A DNA stretch of 64,000 bases from JACMNW01 sp031406155 (lineage in GTDB: Bacteria > Pseudomonadota > Alphaproteobacteria > Rhodobacterales > Rhodobacteraceae). Positions 55,489-63,776 of the stretch are shown piece after piece (the stretch's first letter is position 1; the number at the start of each line of letters is the position of its first letter). The stretch lies in the NCBI GenBank assembly GCA_031406155.1, contig JANOGW010000003.1, positions 158,723-222,722 of the forward strand, in the 5' to 3' direction. The translations under genes and the position numbers were made by a program. The notes under the pieces were generated by a model. It worked only from the letters and a program-made list of their open reading frames with translations, was not told the origin of the DNA and did not search any database.

Positions 55489-56943
55489 ATGAAAAACTCT
55501 TTCGATTTTTGGAGCGACGTTTGTCTTGAAATCGTTCGCCGTGACTTCACCAAGAAGGCTGACGGATCGGAGGCGACCCCGGATCAGGGCGGGCCTACGC
55601 GCACCTCGCGTGCATTGGCGATCATCCATCTGGCAATGCACGACGCCTATCTTGGAACGACCGATCCCACCTCGACCTACCACCAACGTCTTTCGGTGCC
55701 GGTTGCCTTGCCAATTGCTGGTGCGCCGACAAGTGTTGACAGCGCAATGGGATCGGCGGCGGCCATCACCATGTTGACGCTGTATCCGACGCATGCGGGC
55801 TACATCAATCGGATGTCGGCAGTGTTTATCGATCCCGATCCCGATGCCCTTGCGCGCGATAATGGCCATCGCTACGGCGAGGAAGTCGCGATCAGCATGA
55901 TGAACATGCGAACTGGCGATGGTGCGTCTGGCGGAATGGGATATCGCCCATCGTCCGCCTACGGACGCCACCGCGAAGATCCATTTGCTGTGGGGCAAGG
56001 CTTTCTGACGCCGCAATGGGGCAATGTTGCGCGCTTTTGCACGCTGGCACGCGTGCCGTTGGATCCGCCTCCGGGCTACAATCTGCCCGACTACCTGTCT
56101 GATGCGGATTACCGCAAAGATTTCAAAGAGGTGGTCGACGAAGGCGGCATCTCAAGCAGCAAACGCAATGCCGAGGAAAAGGTAATTGGCTATTACTGGG
56201 GTTATGACGGGGCCAACGAAATTGGAGTACCGCCGCGTCTGTACAATCAGATCGCGCGGGCATGGCTGGACCGGCATCATCCCGGTGATGTGGACAAGGC
56301 CATACGGCTAAGCGCGATGGCGAATGCGGCCATGGCTGATGCGGCAATCGATGCGTGGTACCACAAGTATGCATATAACCTGTGGCGGCCCGTTGTCGGT
56401 GTTCGCGAGGCCAGCCAATCAACCGGACCGGGCGCCGTGGCCGGGCCGAAATCGACGGCAACTGCGGGGGCGGACATCGGTGATCCCGGCTGGGCACCGC
56501 TTGGCTTGCCCACAACGAACGAGCCTGAACGCCGCGCATTAAGCAGAACCCCGGCCTTCCCGGCCTATCCATCGGGTCATGCGACTTTTGGGGCGGTGCT
56601 GTTTCAGGTCATGCAGCGGTTTTCGGGTGGTGCGGCGCTGACGTTGCAAGATGTGCTGGATGCCAGCACTTCAAACATGGTTGTCGCGGGGCAAGAGTTT
56701 GAATTTGTGTCTGATGAGCAGGACGGCAGGTCTGTTGACGCCGATGGATCCGTCCGCACCCGCCATTTGCGGCAATTCAACAACTTTGCCAAGCCCACCT
56801 ACGAAAATTCGATCAGCCGCATCTATATCGGTGTTCATTGGCGGTTTGACGGATTGCCGCGCGCCGATGTGGCAGGCAAACGCTACGGCGGTGTGCCACT
56901 TGGACTGACAATTGGTGATCAGGCGTTCGATTTCTTCAACTAG
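55489..56943 (+). CDS. Vanadium-dependent haloperoxidase
   Basis: A 484-residue member of the PAP2/vanadium haloperoxidase family. The vanadate-binding set is complete: Lys293 and Arg300 in KYAYNLWRP (K-x6-RP), PSGH at 361-364 and R-x3-G-x-H at 444-450 (Arg444, Gly448, His450). Such enzymes oxidise halides with hydrogen peroxide and halogenate organics, and in Roseobacter relatives they can interfere with acyl-homoserine lactones. No signal peptide is evident. ATG at 55489 with AAGGA 8 bases upstream. It is a lone gene with no cluster around it. Confidence 0.92.
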   Translation: MKNSFDFWSDVCLEIVRRDFTKKADGSEATPDQGGPTRTSRALAIIHLAMHDAYLGTTDPTSTYHQRLSVPVALPIAGAPTSVDSAMGSAAAITMLTLYPTHAGYINRMSAVFIDPDPDALARDNGHRYGEEVAISMMNMRTGDGASGGMGYRPSSAYGRHREDPFAVGQGFLTPQWGNVARFCTLARVPLDPPPGYNLPDYLSDADYRKDFKEVVDEGGISSSKRNAEEKVIGYYWGYDGANEIGVPPRLYNQIARAWLDRHHPGDVDKAIRLSAMANAAMADAAIDAWYHKYAYNLWRPVVGVREASQSTGPGAVAGPKSTATAGADIGDPGWAPLGLPTTNEPERRALSRTPAFPAYPSGHATFGAVLFQVMQRFSGGAALTLQDVLDASTSNMVVAGQEFEFVSDEQDGRSVDADGSVRTRHLRQFNNFAKPTYENSISRIYIGVHWRFDGLPRADVAGKRYGGVPLGLTIGDQAFDFFN

Positions 56944-56959
56944 GCCGCGCCGTGCAAGG

Positions 56960-56990
56960 CCGCCCGTGGTAAACCTGCCGCGGGCGGTTC
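56960..56990 (+). terminator. Terminator candidate after the haloperoxidase gene
   Basis: CCGCCCG (56960-56966) pairs with CGGGCGG (56981-56987), followed by TTCTT. The stem is strong and the T run moderate. It lies 17 bases after the stop. Confidence 0.55.
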
Positions 56991-57075
56991 TTACTTGTAA
57001 TGCGCTGCGGTCGCTGTAACCGCAGAGGTTGATCCGACATATGAGCCAAGACGCAGGTCGCTCTCCCGGCAGGCC

Positions 57076-57474
57076 TTATTTCACTGAAGAAACGGCGTGC
57101 AGCTTACCTTTCTTGGTGACCTCGTACATTACATCGCCCAGCACAAATATCTTTTGACAGATCCAGGAACCGCCAGCGGTCTTTTCGGAGCAACTGGTGT
57201 CGCCTTTGATGATCCATTCGTTGTCAAACGTGCCCTTCTCGCCATTTGCCTCGAAATTGCCGCTGACCCGTTGACCTGCCAAGTCCCAGTTTGTGGTGGC
57301 TGTTACTGGCACCCCCGCATCGAAAATCTCGACCGACAGGGATTTCCCGTCAAGCCAAGCACCGATTTCGGCCCCCGACAACTGCTTTGCCTCGGCAGGA
57401 ACTGTCGGAGTCTCCGAATGCGCAGCGTAGGCAAACATAATGCACGCAAGTAAAGTCAAACTGGTATGTTTCAT
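57076..57474 (-). CDS. Secreted protein of unknown function
   Basis: A 132-residue protein with a signal peptide (MKHTSLTLLACIMFAYAAHS). The mature part has two cysteines (TSCSEKTAGGSWICQK) that could form a disulfide, and alternating polar segments suggesting a small beta-rich fold. I do not recognise a family. The start at 57474 follows the signal peptide; the frame to 57510 lacks homology. It is divergent from rpsB. Confidence 0.6.
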   Translation of the reverse strand: MKHTSLTLLACIMFAYAAHSETPTVPAEAKQLSGAEIGAWLDGKSLSVEIFDAGVPVTATTNWDLAGQRVSGNFEANGEKGTFDNEWIIKGDTSCSEKTAGGSWICQKIFVLGDVMYEVTKKGKLHAVSSVK

Positions 57475-57581
57475 ATTTGTCCTCACGTTATGTGTTAAAG
57501 GGTAGAACAATAGAAAATCTTATATTAGTTGCCTGTTCAGGCAAACATTTTCCAGTTTTTTTGTACGGGCAAAAGTGACTA

Positions 57582-57595
57582 GTGTAGCGCTACAC
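57582..57595. promoter_or_regulatory. Perfect 14-bp palindrome, LacI-like operator form
   Basis: GTGTAGCGCTACAC is fully self-complementary with a central CG, the form bound by LacI-type regulators in alphaproteobacteria. It lies 5 bases before the -35 of the probable rpsB promoter, and about 110 bases before the divergent secreted-protein gene, so either could be the target. The regulator is not in the window. Confidence 0.45.
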
Positions 57596-57600
57596 ATCTC

Positions 57601-57629
57601 TTGCATCCCCTCTGCACTTCCCCTATACG
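57601..57629 (+). promoter_or_regulatory. Probable rpsB-tsf promoter
   Basis: TTGCAT (57601-57606) and TATACG (57624-57629) are 17 bases apart. Transcription would begin near 57636 and leave a leader of about 110 bases before rpsB, which in many bacteria carries the site for S2 autocontrol. Confidence 0.5.
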
Positions 57630-57747
57630 CGCCGCACTTCACAGGTGAGGCTTGGGCTGAGCGGGGAGAAATCCCGCAATGTCCGCCGGTTGTCCCAGCA
57701 GGGATGAGTGGCCTTGCCGAGGATTGAAACCGGAAAGGATAACGACC

Positions 57748-58506
57748 ATGGCTCTTCCAGAGTTTTCCATGCGTCAGCTGCTTGAAGCTGGCGTTCACTA
57801 CGGCCACCAGACCGCGCGGTGGAACCCCAAGATGGGCGAATACATCTATGGGGATCGCAACGGCATCCACATTCTCGACCTGACGCAGACTGTGCCTTTG
57901 TTGGACGCAGCGCTGAAGCTGGTGCGCGATACGGTTGCCAAGGGTGGGCGGATCCTGTTTGTTGGCACCAAACGGCAGGCGCAAAAGCCTGTGGCGGAAG
58001 CGGCGGAAAAATGCGCGCAGTATTATATGAACCACCGCTGGCTGGGCGGCACGCTGACCAACTGGCAGACTGTTTCAAAGTCGATCCAGCGGTTGAAGCA
58101 GGTTGATGAGCAAATGGCGCATGGTGCCGAGGGCCTGACCAAGAAGGAACGGCTTAACATCGAGCGTGAGCAGGGCAAGCTGCAGGCATCCTTAGGCGGT
58201 ATCCGTGAAATGGGCGCGCGTCCTGACCTGCTGTTCGTGATTGATGTGGGCAAAGAAAGCTTGGCCATTCTTGAGGCGCAAAAGCTGGGCATTCCGGTGA
58301 TCGGGATTGTGGATACCAACTGCTCGCCCAAGGGTGTGGATCACGTGATCCCCGGCAATGACGATGCGGCACGCGCGATTGCGCTGTACTGCGATCTGAT
58401 TTCGCGCGCGGCACTGGACGGCATGTCGGCACAGATGGGCGCTGCTGGCGTTGATCTGGGGGCGTTGGAAGACGCACCTGTTGAAGAAGCTGTCGCTGAG
58501 GCCTGA
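57748..58506 (+). CDS. rpsB: Small ribosomal subunit protein S2
   Basis: A 252-residue ribosomal protein uS2. MRQLLEAGVHYGHQTARWNPKM, IHILDLTQTV, RWLGGTLTNWQTV and PVIGIVDTNCSPKGVDHVIPGNDDA are family motifs. The ATG at 57748 has AAAGGA before it. The C-terminal tail is acidic (EDAPVEEAVAEA). It forms the usual operon with tsf 80 bases downstream. Confidence 0.98.
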   Translation: MALPEFSMRQLLEAGVHYGHQTARWNPKMGEYIYGDRNGIHILDLTQTVPLLDAALKLVRDTVAKGGRILFVGTKRQAQKPVAEAAEKCAQYYMNHRWLGGTLTNWQTVSKSIQRLKQVDEQMAHGAEGLTKKERLNIEREQGKLQASLGGIREMGARPDLLFVIDVGKESLAILEAQKLGIPVIGIVDTNCSPKGVDHVIPGNDDAARAIALYCDLISRAALDGMSAQMGAAGVDLGALEDAPVEEAVAEA

Positions 58507-58586
58507 ACCTAGGCTTCGCGAGACTGTTACCCGGCGGGGCTAGTGCCTTGCCGGGATATTCCCGTTTTATATTGAGGAGAGCCGCT

Positions 58587-59486
58587 ATGGCCGTCACCGC
58601 TCAGATGGTGAAAGAACTGCGCGAATCTACTGGCGCAGGCATGATGGATGCGAAGAAAGCGTTGGTGGAAACCGACGGCGATATGGAAGCGGCGGTTGAT
58701 TGGCTGCGTACCAAAGGTTTGGCCAAGGCCGCGAAGAAGGCGGACCGTGTGGCGGCTGAGGGGCTGGTTGGGGTTGCGGTTTCTGGCGGGCGCGGGGTTA
58801 CGGTTGAGGTAAACTCCGAGACCGACTTCGTGGCGAAGAATGCGGAGTTTCAGGCGTTGGTGGCCAGCTTTACCAAGGTCGCACTGGGTGCTGCGGATAC
58901 CGAGGCGTTGCGGGCGGCGGATTTGGGTGGCAAGACGGTTGAACTGACGTTGACCGAAGCTGTGGCGCGGATTGGCGAGAATATGAGCTTGCGCCGGATG
59001 GCATCGGTTTCCGGTGATTTCGTCGCATCCTATGTGCATAATGCTGCGGCGGATGGCATGGGCAAGATCGGGGTGTTGGTGGCGGTAAACGGCACTGACA
59101 ACGGTATTGCCAAGCAGATTGCGATGCATGTGGCCGCGACGAACCCATTGGCGCTGTCGGAAGCCGATCTTGATCCGGCGGTTCTGGCGCGCGAATTGAC
59201 GGTGCAGACGCAAAAGGCAATGGAAGAGAACGCATCATCGCCAAAGCCAAAGCCGGATGCAGTTGTGCAGAACAACATCATTCCGGGGCGGATGAAGCGG
59301 TTCCTGTCGGAGAATACTCTGATGGGGCAAAGTTTCGTGATGAACCCTGAAATCACGGTGGCCGATGCTGCTGCGGCGGCTGGTGTGACAGTAGTGGGCT
59401 TTGTGCGCATGGCCGTTGGCGAAGGCATCGAGAAAGAGAAAGAAGATTTCGCGGCGGAAGTGGCGAAGATGCACGCCAAGGCCTGA
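58587..59486 (+). CDS. tsf: Translation elongation factor Ts
   Basis: A 299-residue nucleotide exchange factor for EF-Tu. The N-terminal UBA-like domain (VKELRESTGAGMMDAKKALVETDGDMEAAVDWLRTKG) and the core with TDFVAKN are typical, as is SLRRMASVSG. ATG at 58587, preceded by GAGGAG. The second copy of the core repeats (AMHVAATNPLAL) is normal. A strong terminator follows. Confidence 0.98.
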   Translation: MAVTAQMVKELRESTGAGMMDAKKALVETDGDMEAAVDWLRTKGLAKAAKKADRVAAEGLVGVAVSGGRGVTVEVNSETDFVAKNAEFQALVASFTKVALGAADTEALRAADLGGKTVELTLTEAVARIGENMSLRRMASVSGDFVASYVHNAAADGMGKIGVLVAVNGTDNGIAKQIAMHVAATNPLALSEADLDPAVLARELTVQTQKAMEENASSPKPKPDAVVQNNIIPGRMKRFLSENTLMGQSFVMNPEITVADAAAAAGVTVVGFVRMAVGEGIEKEKEDFAAEVAKMHAKA

Positions 59487-59519
59487 TGGGCCCTGCAGTG
59501 TCTACATCTTAGAAGAAAT

Positions 59520-59556
59520 AAACGGTGCAACCCCCAGGGCTGCACCGTTTTCTTTT
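59520..59556 (+). terminator. Rho-independent terminator of rpsB-tsf
   Basis: AAACGGTGCA (59520-59529) pairs perfectly with TGCACCGTTT (59541-59550), followed by TCTTTT. It lies 33 bases after tsf. Confidence 0.9.
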
Positions 59557-59833
59557 GCCCGGCGCACTTGGCCATTGGGGATGGGGACAGTGCCAGGCAT
59601 CAGGGGTTTGGTGCGCGGGGTCTAATGGACCCTTTCCACCTTAGCAGTCAACGTTCAGTGCGGGGAAGGGAGCTGCCCGGCACCGTTTGGTGCAGGCAGG
59701 GCGCTACGTAATCGCGTATCCACCCGGCCTGCTGTTCCTTTGGCTAAAGCCACCACTCACGGAACAAGATCAGGATGCCGCATTATGTGACGTGACGTAA
59801 GTCAGGGAATCCCTACCTTGGCGCTTGCTTTTT
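59557..59833. other. Gene-free gap with a stable hairpin
   Basis: No gene is seen in the gap 59487-59833 between the convergent tsf and luxR genes. Besides the tsf terminator, a hairpin stands out: CTGCC (59673-59677) with GGCAG (59695-59699) and GCACC (59680-59684) with GGTGC (59689-59693), around GTTT. I see no promoter or T run beside it, so a structured RNA is only possible. Confidence 0.35.
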
Positions 59834-60622
59834 TCAAACCTCTGCAAGGTCGACAAAGGCGGGTCGATCCTTGGCCTGAAAGATCATGTTCAACATGGCG
59901 CCTTTTGCCACCGCCTGTGCGGTGGTTTCCACATCAAGCGCGTCACGGGCAAGGCGCAGGTGTTTTTCTATCATCGCGGCCGACACGCCCATCAGAATGG
60001 CAATGTCTTGCGCGGTTTTGCCGTCCGCCACCCATTCCAGCGCCTCGCGCTGCCGGTCGGTCAGCGGGCGGCGGCGGGTCGGCATCGGCAATTGCGAGAT
60101 TTTGAGATGCATCATGTTGGCCACGGCCATGATTTCCTCGGAATGCTGCGCCCATAGGGCGTCAACATCATCATGTGTCAGGCCAGCATCAGCGATCATG
60201 CCAAGGGCCCCCTTGGACCGGGATGACGTTTCGGGAAAGCTGATTGACAGGCCTGCAACAACGCCAAGGGCGTGGTTTTGGCGCACGGCATCCATTTCGT
60301 CCGGGGTCAGGGTTCCGGCGGAATACGCGTCTTGCACCCAGCGCCATGTGCAATAGCCCACGTTCTTTTCCACCCAGCGATACACTGGCGTTCGGGCGTA
60401 AAGACCACCGCGGAAATAGCGTTGCGCATATTCGGCACTGCCCGTGGTTAAAAACAGCACATCATCCGGATCGCCGATGCCGCGATCATAGCGAAACTTA
60501 GTGAAACCATAATTCAACCGCGAAAACCCCAAAGGCCGCAGGTGTGAAACGGTAAGGTCCCAAATCTGTTCAACCGTAGATGCGGTTGCAATACGCCCAA
60601 GCAGCGCCAGAACACCTGACAC
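59834..60622 (-). CDS. LuxR-family regulator with autoinducer-binding-like domain (solo)
   Basis: A 262-residue regulator. The N-terminal autoinducer-binding domain (about residues 20-165) includes GLYARTPVYRWVEKNVGYCTWRW. The C-terminal GerE-type HTH is at about 195-245 (LTDRQREALEWVADGKTAQDIAILMGVSAAMIEKHLRLARDAL). In acyl-homoserine-lactone receptors, the conserved Asp-Pro pair lies where this protein has Thr78-Pro79, so the key Asp is absent. No luxI-type synthase is in the window. It may bind another ligand. It is divergent from an FAD oxidoreductase that it may control. Confidence 0.88.
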   Translation of the reverse strand: MSGVLALLGRIATASTVEQIWDLTVSHLRPLGFSRLNYGFTKFRYDRGIGDPDDVLFLTTGSAEYAQRYFRGGLYARTPVYRWVEKNVGYCTWRWVQDAYSAGTLTPDEMDAVRQNHALGVVAGLSISFPETSSRSKGALGMIADAGLTHDDVDALWAQHSEEIMAVANMMHLKISQLPMPTRRRPLTDRQREALEWVADGKTAQDIAILMGVSAAMIEKHLRLARDALDVETTAQAVAKGAMLNMIFQAKDRPAFVDLAEV

Positions 60623-60785
60623 AGGGTTTCCTTTCTGGTTTCTATTGCGCTGCCTCGAAACCCCGAAAAATATCGCTGGCTGTCAAAACAGGGCTGTTTG
60701 TCCGCATCCCACTTCCTGTAATACCCAAAACACCAGCATCGGTCGAGAGGATACGACTGACGCTGTGATGACGGTAGGGCAGGGC

Positions 60786-61970
60786 ATGGAAAACGCACAA
60801 AAAATAGACGTTTTGGTTATTGGTGGCGGGGTTATGGGGGCATCGGTGGCGTTTTGGTTGACGCGGACGCGCCCCGGAATTTCGGTGATGGTCGTTGAAC
60901 AGGACCTCAGCTTTGCCCGCGCGGCGACGGCGTTGTCTGTGGCGTCGGTTCGCCAGCAGTTTACCACGGCCGTGAACGTGGAAATCAGCCGCTTTGGAAT
61001 TGAATTTATTCGCGATATTGCCCTTCATTTAGGGCCACAGGGCGACATCAAATCGCTTGGACTAAAGGAAAACGGCTATCTGTTTGTGACGGGAAATCCA
61101 GATGCCGCCGTGGTGATGCAAGAGGTCGCACAGATGCAGCGCGGTCTTGGCGCCGCAACCGAGGTTCTGGGGCCGGATCAGATTAAGGCAAAGTTTCCCT
61201 GGATGACCGTTGATGATTTGGTGGCGGGATCTTTTGGACCACGGGATGAAGGCTGGTTTGATAATATGGGGCTGCTCGGCGGCTTTCGCGCCGCAGCACG
61301 GGCGCAGGGCGCGCGGTTTGTAACCGACCGGGTGGTTGGAATTGTTGTTATTGCAGGCCAAGTTGCGGCTGTGCAGTTGGAAAAAGCTGGCCGCATGACC
61401 TGCGGTGCGGCGGTGAATGCGGCGGGAACCCGGGCCGCCGATGTGATGCGCATGGCAGGGCTTGATCTGCCGGTAGAGCCGCGCAAACGCACGGTCTTTG
61501 TGATTGATGCGCCCAATGCCCGGCATCCGTCAGCACCTTTGCTGGTGGATGCCGGGTTTTATTTGCGGCCTGAACAAAACCATTGGATCACGGCGACGGT
61601 ACCATCGCAGGATGGCCCCTGCGCCGTGGATGATTTCGAGCCTGATTTGCATCTGTTCGAAGATGTGATTTGGGAACAGCTTTATGCCCGCGCGCCGGGG
61701 TTTGATGCGGTGAAGGTGATCCGTCATTGGGTTGGCCATTATGACTATAACCGACTTGATCAGAACGCCATTCTGGGGCCGCATCCAGACCTGCCGAACC
61801 TGTATCTGATGAACGGGTTTTCAGGCCACGGTTTGCAGCAATCACCTGCCGTGGGGCGCGGCGTGGCCGAGCATATTTTGACGGGTGGGTGGCAAACCAT
61901 TGATCTAAGTGATCTTTCAGTGAACCGCGTGATCACCGGCACCGCGTTTTTGGAGCGAGCGGTGGTCTAA
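60786..61970 (+). CDS. FAD-dependent amino-acid oxidase-type oxidoreductase
   Basis: A 394-residue DAO-family flavoenzyme. The FAD dinucleotide loop VLVIGGGVMGASVAFWLTR is at the N-terminus, and the second FAD contact is MNGFSGHGLQQSPAVGRGVAEHI near the end. The form is close to sarcosine/dimethylglycine oxidase and FOXRED1-like proteins, and the substrate is probably an N-methylated or simple amino acid. ATG at 60786 is chosen; 60768 is an alternative. It is divergent from the LuxR solo, with a 14-base dyad (AAACAG-GG-CTGTTT, 60686-60699) between them. Confidence 0.87.
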   Translation: MENAQKIDVLVIGGGVMGASVAFWLTRTRPGISVMVVEQDLSFARAATALSVASVRQQFTTAVNVEISRFGIEFIRDIALHLGPQGDIKSLGLKENGYLFVTGNPDAAVVMQEVAQMQRGLGAATEVLGPDQIKAKFPWMTVDDLVAGSFGPRDEGWFDNMGLLGGFRAAARAQGARFVTDRVVGIVVIAGQVAAVQLEKAGRMTCGAAVNAAGTRAADVMRMAGLDLPVEPRKRTVFVIDAPNARHPSAPLLVDAGFYLRPEQNHWITATVPSQDGPCAVDDFEPDLHLFEDVIWEQLYARAPGFDAVKVIRHWVGHYDYNRLDQNAILGPHPDLPNLYLMNGFSGHGLQQSPAVGRGVAEHILTGGWQTIDLSDLSVNRVITGTAFLERAVV

Positions 61971-61981
61971 GGGCAGGAGGC

Positions 61982-62683
61982 TTAACCCCCTGCTGCCGCC
62001 CGGATGGCGCGGATGTTTTCGCCGTAAACGGCTGGGTTTGACACCGACCCGCCTTTGAACACAGCCGCCCCCGCGACCAGCACATCGGCCCCGGCGGCCA
62101 CCACCAAGGGGGCGGTATCGACAGTAACGCCGCCATCAATTTCAATATGAATGGCGCGCGCGCCGATCATCTGGCGCAGGCGTTTGATCTTGTCGATCTG
62201 GGAATGGATAAAACTTTGCCCGCCAAAACCGGGGTTTACCGTCATCACACAAATCAGATCGACCATATCTAAAAGCTGTGGCACCGCGTCAAGCCCGGTG
62301 CCGGGGTTCAACGCCAATCCGGCCTTTTTTCCTGTGGTTTTAATAGCTTGCAAGGTGCGGTGAATGTGCGGACCAGCCTCTATATGGGCGGTGATAATGT
62401 CTGCACCGGCAGCGGCAAAGGCCGCGATATAGGGGTCCACCGGGGCAATCATCAAATGCACATCCATCACACCGCGGATATGCGGCCGGATGGCCGCGCA
62501 CATGGCAGGACCAAACGTAATGTTGGGCACAAAATGGCCATCCATCACATCGACATGCACCCAATCGGCCCCTTGATCTTCAACGGCCCGGCATTCCGCA
62601 CCAAAGTTGGCAAAGTCTGCAGCCAGAATGGACGGCGCTATTTTTACTGGCAATGACGGTTTTACTGGCAGTGACGGGGCCAT
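61982..62683 (-). CDS. rpe: Ribulose-phosphate 3-epimerase
   Basis: A 233-residue TIM-barrel enzyme interconverting ribulose 5-phosphate and xylulose 5-phosphate in the pentose phosphate and Calvin pathways. KIAPSILAADFANFG, VHVDVMDGHFVPNITFGP, DVHLMI and VMTVNPGFGGQSFI are family motifs, as is EIDGGV. The N-terminus has a tandem duplication: PSLPVK is encoded twice, by an 18-base direct repeat (62642-62659 and 62660-62677) with one mismatch. ATG at 62683 with GAGG upstream. It is convergent with the FAD oxidoreductase. Confidence 0.96.
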   Translation of the reverse strand: MAPSLPVKPSLPVKIAPSILAADFANFGAECRAVEDQGADWVHVDVMDGHFVPNITFGPAMCAAIRPHIRGVMDVHLMIAPVDPYIAAFAAAGADIITAHIEAGPHIHRTLQAIKTTGKKAGLALNPGTGLDAVPQLLDMVDLICVMTVNPGFGGQSFIHSQIDKIKRLRQMIGARAIHIEIDGGVTVDTAPLVVAAGADVLVAGAAVFKGGSVSNPAVYGENIRAIRAAAGG

Positions 62684-63228
62684 GTTATCCTCTGAATTGC
62701 ATTTCATTGTCCTACGGCATGTTGACTGGCTGTTTCCAGCAATAACTGTTCTTTTGGGCATATAGAGGCTGGAAAAGGTATACGGGTAATTGTATATTAC
62801 ATAATATGTATTATAAGATATAAATACCCGCCCCGGCTGTCCTAGCCCCTTGCATTGCCTTGAACGCCGCCGGACTTGCGTTCAGCCCTATGTGGTACTT
62901 CAGGCCTGCAATCACCGGCCCGCCACCGAAACAAATTTTTAACTAATCTTGCCCCCATCTGGGCATAGAAAGCAGCGCCTGGCTGATTCTTTTGCGTAGA
63001 TTCGGCCTTGGCTGCGGATATTAAGCGCAAAAATGAATGATTGTTTCGTGTTGCCCAAATTAAAACACGCAATCGTCATCCGGTGGTCGCTGAAATACCG
63101 CTTAAACGCCCCGAGCCTTAAAAATACCTAGGAATTGCCATGATCGCGCCCCGTATGCAACTCTAAGTTGTACTTGTAAGTAAATGGTACCCTAAAAAAA
63201 CCTCAATCAAACAAAGGGAAGAACGACC
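62684..63228. other. Long gap with an AT-rich palindromic patch
   Basis: No gene is supported in these 545 bases. A markedly AT-rich block (about 62780-62825) contains TACATA-A-TATGTA (62798-62810), a perfect 13-base dyad. A GAACGC/GCGTTC hairpin lies at about 62860-62881. The left end should carry the rpe promoter and the right end that of the 53-codon gene. The low GC suggests regulatory or acquired DNA. Confidence 0.45.
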
Positions 63229-63390
63229 ATGGACAATCTGTTGAACAAAGCTCGCGAAGGCCGTCATGTTGCTCTGGCTGGTATGGTACAGCGCAAAAGT
63301 GGCAATACATTCCGTATGTTGGCTGAATCCAATTGGGCGAATGCGTCTGGTGGCAGCGTGGCACTTTTCAAATCCACCCGCGCCCGGTGA
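63229..63390 (+). CDS. Small protein of 53 residues, unknown function
   Basis: A short gene with a good ribosome site (AAGGGA, about 8 bases before the ATG). The product begins MDNLLNKAREGRHVALAGMV and ends in a basic tail (FKSTRAR); it has no signal or membrane helix. Its codons (CGC/CGT, GCT, CTG, GGC) resemble those of strongly expressed genes, which supports it being real. Two hairpins follow that may end its transcript. I know no family for it. Confidence 0.55.
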   Translation: MDNLLNKAREGRHVALAGMVQRKSGNTFRMLAESNWANASGGSVALFKSTRAR

Positions 63391-63521
63391 TGCGGTTTGC
63401 TAGGGTCGTTGATCAGATGGGCTGACAAATGACCCGACCCGATCTGCGGCACTTTATTGCCACAGGTGTTAACAAACAGGCAAATGACCGAGCAGTCACA
63501 TCTTAGATTTGCCAAGCTGTT

Positions 63522-63541
63522 AAATCGCAAAAAGCGATTTT
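63522..63541 (+). terminator. Weak hairpin, possible terminator
   Basis: AAATCGC (63522-63528) pairs with GCGATTT (63534-63540) around five A residues, with a short T run. It could act in either direction. Confidence 0.35.
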
Positions 63542-63558
63542 ATCAGACCCGCAAAAGC

Positions 63559-63592
63559 AAAGCCCGTCGGCAGCCACTGCCCGCGGGCTTTT
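63559..63592 (+). terminator. Terminator-like hairpin left of the tRNA fragment
   Basis: AAAGCCCG (63559-63566) pairs with CGGGCTTT (63584-63591), followed by a short T run. It lies just before the tRNA 3' end. It may terminate the 53-codon gene or, on the other strand, the original tRNA transcript. Nothing else is seen in the gap 63391-63611. Confidence 0.5.
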
Positions 63593-63611
63593 GCACGTCA
63601 ACTTTGGTCTG

Positions 63612-63663
63612 TGGTGCACCCAACAAGATTCGAACTTGTGACCTCTGCCTTCGGAGGGCAAAC
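63612..63663 (-). other. 3' half of a tRNA-Arg(CCG) gene: attachment-site remnant
   Basis: Read on the minus strand there is an anticodon arm TTGCC-CTCCGAA-GGCAG (anticodon CCG), variable region, T arm ACAAG-TTCGAAT-CTTGT and acceptor strand TGGGTGC ending in ACCA (63612-63615). The 5' half is missing: no GCACCCA acceptor strand or D arm lies to the right. Such half tRNAs are left when an element integrates in a tRNA gene and rebuilds the gene at its other end. With the integrase next door this marks an island border. Confidence 0.8.
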
Positions 63664-63776
63664 GCTAGCGATGCTCCAATGTTTACCCTTGGTCTCCATC
63701 TCCCACAAACTACCGAAGTATCTTGATTTATTGCCTTTCTTGTGGGCACCTGTCAACTATCAACTGCGCTAGTGTT

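Noticed and set aside
59557..59833. Signal recognition RNA, 6S RNA or cobalamin riboswitch in the tsf-luxR gap
   Set aside because: The hairpin there lacks the conserved bases of any of these RNAs, and no promoter or terminator frames it.
62842..63072. A 76-residue minus-strand frame in the gap near rpe
   Set aside because: No ribosome site, no recognisable motif and uneven codon use; treated as non-coding.
63612..63720. Complete tRNA-Arg gene
   Set aside because: The T arm, anticodon arm and CCA fit, but no matching acceptor 5' strand or D arm is present on the 5' side.
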